A stretch of 6,324 nt of DNA from Paenibacillus sp. UBA6285 (GTDB lineage Bacteria; Bacillota; Bacilli; Paenibacillales; Paenibacillaceae), in the NCBI GenBank assembly GCA_002438345.1, contig DJUJ01000211.1, positions 19,815 to 26,138 on the forward strand. The letters are read 5' to 3'. A program made the position numbers and the translations under genes. The notes under the pieces were generated by a model. The model was not told the origin of the DNA. It made no database searches and worked only from the letters and a program-made list of their open reading frames with translations. This document shows positions 4,985 through 6,324 of this stretch, one piece after another (position 1 is the stretch's first letter; every line of letters starts with the position of its first letter).

Positions 4985-6324
4985 TTCGGCGGAATCAGAA
5001 ATTTTTGACACAGCTCTATATGGTGGCTGACTTTCTTGTCATCCAGCTGTCCTTCTTAGTAGCCTGGTGGCTAAAGTTTAGAAGCGGATGGATGAAGTAT
5101 GAGAATCCGTTGCCTGTAGAGTCATACGCTTACTGGAGTTTGATTTATGGCGGAGTGGCTGTACTAATCGGTATACTGCTATCGCTGTATTTGCCTAAGC
5201 GTAAGAAACGGTTTGTTGATGAATTTATTAAGATTTTCCAAGTGCATATTATGGGTATTTTCATCCTGCTCGGTCTGATGTTCTTCGTGAAAGAAATAAA
5301 TATCTCCCGGACATATCTAGCTCTTTATATGGGATTTAATGTTCTTTCTATTATGCTGTACCGTTATGTACTGAAGAAGATGCTTAAATCTTTAAGAGAA
5401 AAAGGTCACAATCGCCAGTTCGTACTAATCATCGGTGCAGGTACACTAGGTAAAAGATTCTACAACAATTTGGAGCAATACCCCGAGCTCGGATATGAAG
5501 CGATTGGTTTCCTGGATGACTATCATACTTGGGATGCAATTGAAGAACAGCGATATAAACCGATCTTAGGAACGGTTGATCAGTTGTCCGGTATGCTAGA
5601 GATGCTGCCTGTGGATGAGGTTATTCTGGCGCTACCACTCGATGCGCACTCGAAGTATCCTTCTATTATTGCGGCTTGTGAAAAAGCAGGCGTACGCACA
5701 TTGATTATCCCTGACTTTTTCGACTACTTACCAGCACGCCCTTACTTTGATAATTTTGCAGGTATGCCAATGATCAATGTTCGTGATATTCCACTGGATA
5801 TGACGGGTAATAAGATGGCAAAACGTTTGTTTGATATTGTGTTCTCCTTATTCGCAATTATTATGATATCTCCTGTAATGCTTATCGTGGCTCTTGGTGT
5901 ACGACTGACCTCTCCGGGACCGATTATATTCCGGCAGGAACGGGTCGGATTGAACCGTCGTAATTTTATGATGTATAAGTTCCGTTCGATGAAAATGCAA
6001 CAGGACGGCGAAGAGGATACAGGCTGGAGTACACGAGAAGATCCTCGCAGAACTCGATTTGGAACCTTCATCCGCAAGACAAGTCTGGATGAGCTTCCGC
6101 AATTCTTTAATGTACTACTGGGACATATGAGTGTTGTGGGTCCTCGACCAGAACGCCCATATTATGTGGAACAGTTCCGTGACGAGATTCCGAAGTATAT
6201 GGTTAAGCATCATGTACGTCCTGGAATTACAGGTTGGGCACAGAGCAACGGACTTCGTGGTGACACCTCTATCGAGGAGCGGATCAAGCACGATATCTTC
6301 TATATCGAGAACTGGTCTTTATTG
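4981..6324 (+). CDS. Undecaprenyl-phosphate sugar-phosphate transferase, WcaJ/CpsE type (3' end cut by window)
   Basis: This integral membrane enzyme starts the repeat unit by moving a sugar phosphate, commonly glucose 1-phosphate from UDP-glucose, onto undecaprenyl phosphate. The window holds 448 codons with no stop; the family is about 465 residues, so only some 15-20 are missing. Four N-terminal membrane helices are visible (about 11-31, 51-70, 84-103 and 111-128). A cytoplasmic nucleotide-binding-like domain follows, with LIIGAGTLGKRF at 149-160 and GFLDDY at 176-181. The catalytic bacterial sugar transferase domain begins at KRLFDIVFS (281-289) with its membrane-inserted helix (to about 304), then RQERVGLN (318-325), YKFRSM (333-338), the catalytic TSLDELPQFFNVL (367-379, Asp-Glu pair 370-371), VGPRPE (386-391) and RPGITGWAQ (413-421). 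All expected motifs are present. The ATG overlaps the upstream stop and has AGGTGA at 4971-4976. The exact sugar (glucose, galactose or other) is not determined. Confidence 0.96.
   Translation, partial: MIRRNQKFLTQLYMVADFLVIQLSFLVAWWLKFRSGWMKYENPLPVESYAYWSLIYGGVAVLIGILLSLYLPKRKKRFVDEFIKIFQVHIMGIFILLGLMFFVKEINISRTYLALYMGFNVLSIMLYRYVLKKMLKSLREKGHNRQFVLIIGAGTLGKRFYNNLEQYPELGYEAIGFLDDYHTWDAIEEQRYKPILGTVDQLSGMLEMLPVDEVILALPLDAHSKYPSIIAACEKAGVRTLIIPDFFDYLPARPYFDNFAGMPMINVRDIPLDMTGNKMAKRLFDIVFSLFAIIMISPVMLIVALGVRLTSPGPIIFRQERVGLNRRNFMMYKFRSMKMQQDGEEDTGWSTREDPRRTRFGTFIRKTSLDELPQFFNVLLGHMSVVGPRPERPYYVEQFRDEIPKYMVKHHVRPGITGWAQSNGLRGDTSIEERIKHDIFYIENWSLL

Noticed and set aside
5742..6102. Two overlapping antisense open frames opposite the priming transferase
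   Set aside because: They mirror the conserved sugar transferase domain on the other strand and resemble nothing themselves.

Overview
The window is part of a surface-polysaccharide (exopolysaccharide, O-antigen-like or S-layer-glycan) locus of a low-to-mid-GC Gram-positive bacterium. Strong purine-rich ribosome binding sites (AGGAG, AGGTGA, GGGGG), GTG starts and the recalled character of the priming transferase point to the Bacillales, probably Paenibacillus or a close relative. The genus is an inference from remembered family resemblance; no search was run. All genes lie on the + strand.

Bases 1-933 look almost gene-free but are not random spacer. Read with frame changes, they are the decayed remains of two dTDP-L-rhamnose genes: rmlA (glucose-1-phosphate thymidylyltransferase, about 1-640, entering from the left edge) and rmlC (dTDP-4-dehydrorhamnose 3,5-epimerase, about 653-933). 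Both carry several stop codons and indels, and rmlC also seems to have lost an internal block and its C-terminal third. The two small open frames here (69 codons antisense at 43-252; 124 codons sense at 407-781) are accidents of this decay.

Bases 944-2816 hold intact rmlB and rmlD, overlapping or adjoining and followed by a good intrinsic terminator (2827-2860). The ancestral order was therefore rmlA-rmlC-rmlB-rmlD, with the first two genes dead and the last two alive. If the cell still makes dTDP-rhamnose, RmlA and RmlC must be supplied from elsewhere in the genome.

A promoter (2873-2900) then starts a family 2 glycosyltransferase of the rhamnosyltransferase type (2955-3872). After a 158-bp gap containing an extended -10 promoter (3981-3989), a second family 2 glycosyltransferase (4031-4984) is coupled by an ATGA overlap to a membrane polyprenyl-phosphate sugar-phosphate transferase of the WcaJ/CpsE type, which runs off the right edge (4981-6324). 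Together: RmlB and RmlD make or finish the rhamnose donor, the WcaJ-type enzyme places the first sugar phosphate on undecaprenyl phosphate at the membrane, and the two glycosyltransferases extend the lipid-linked repeat unit.
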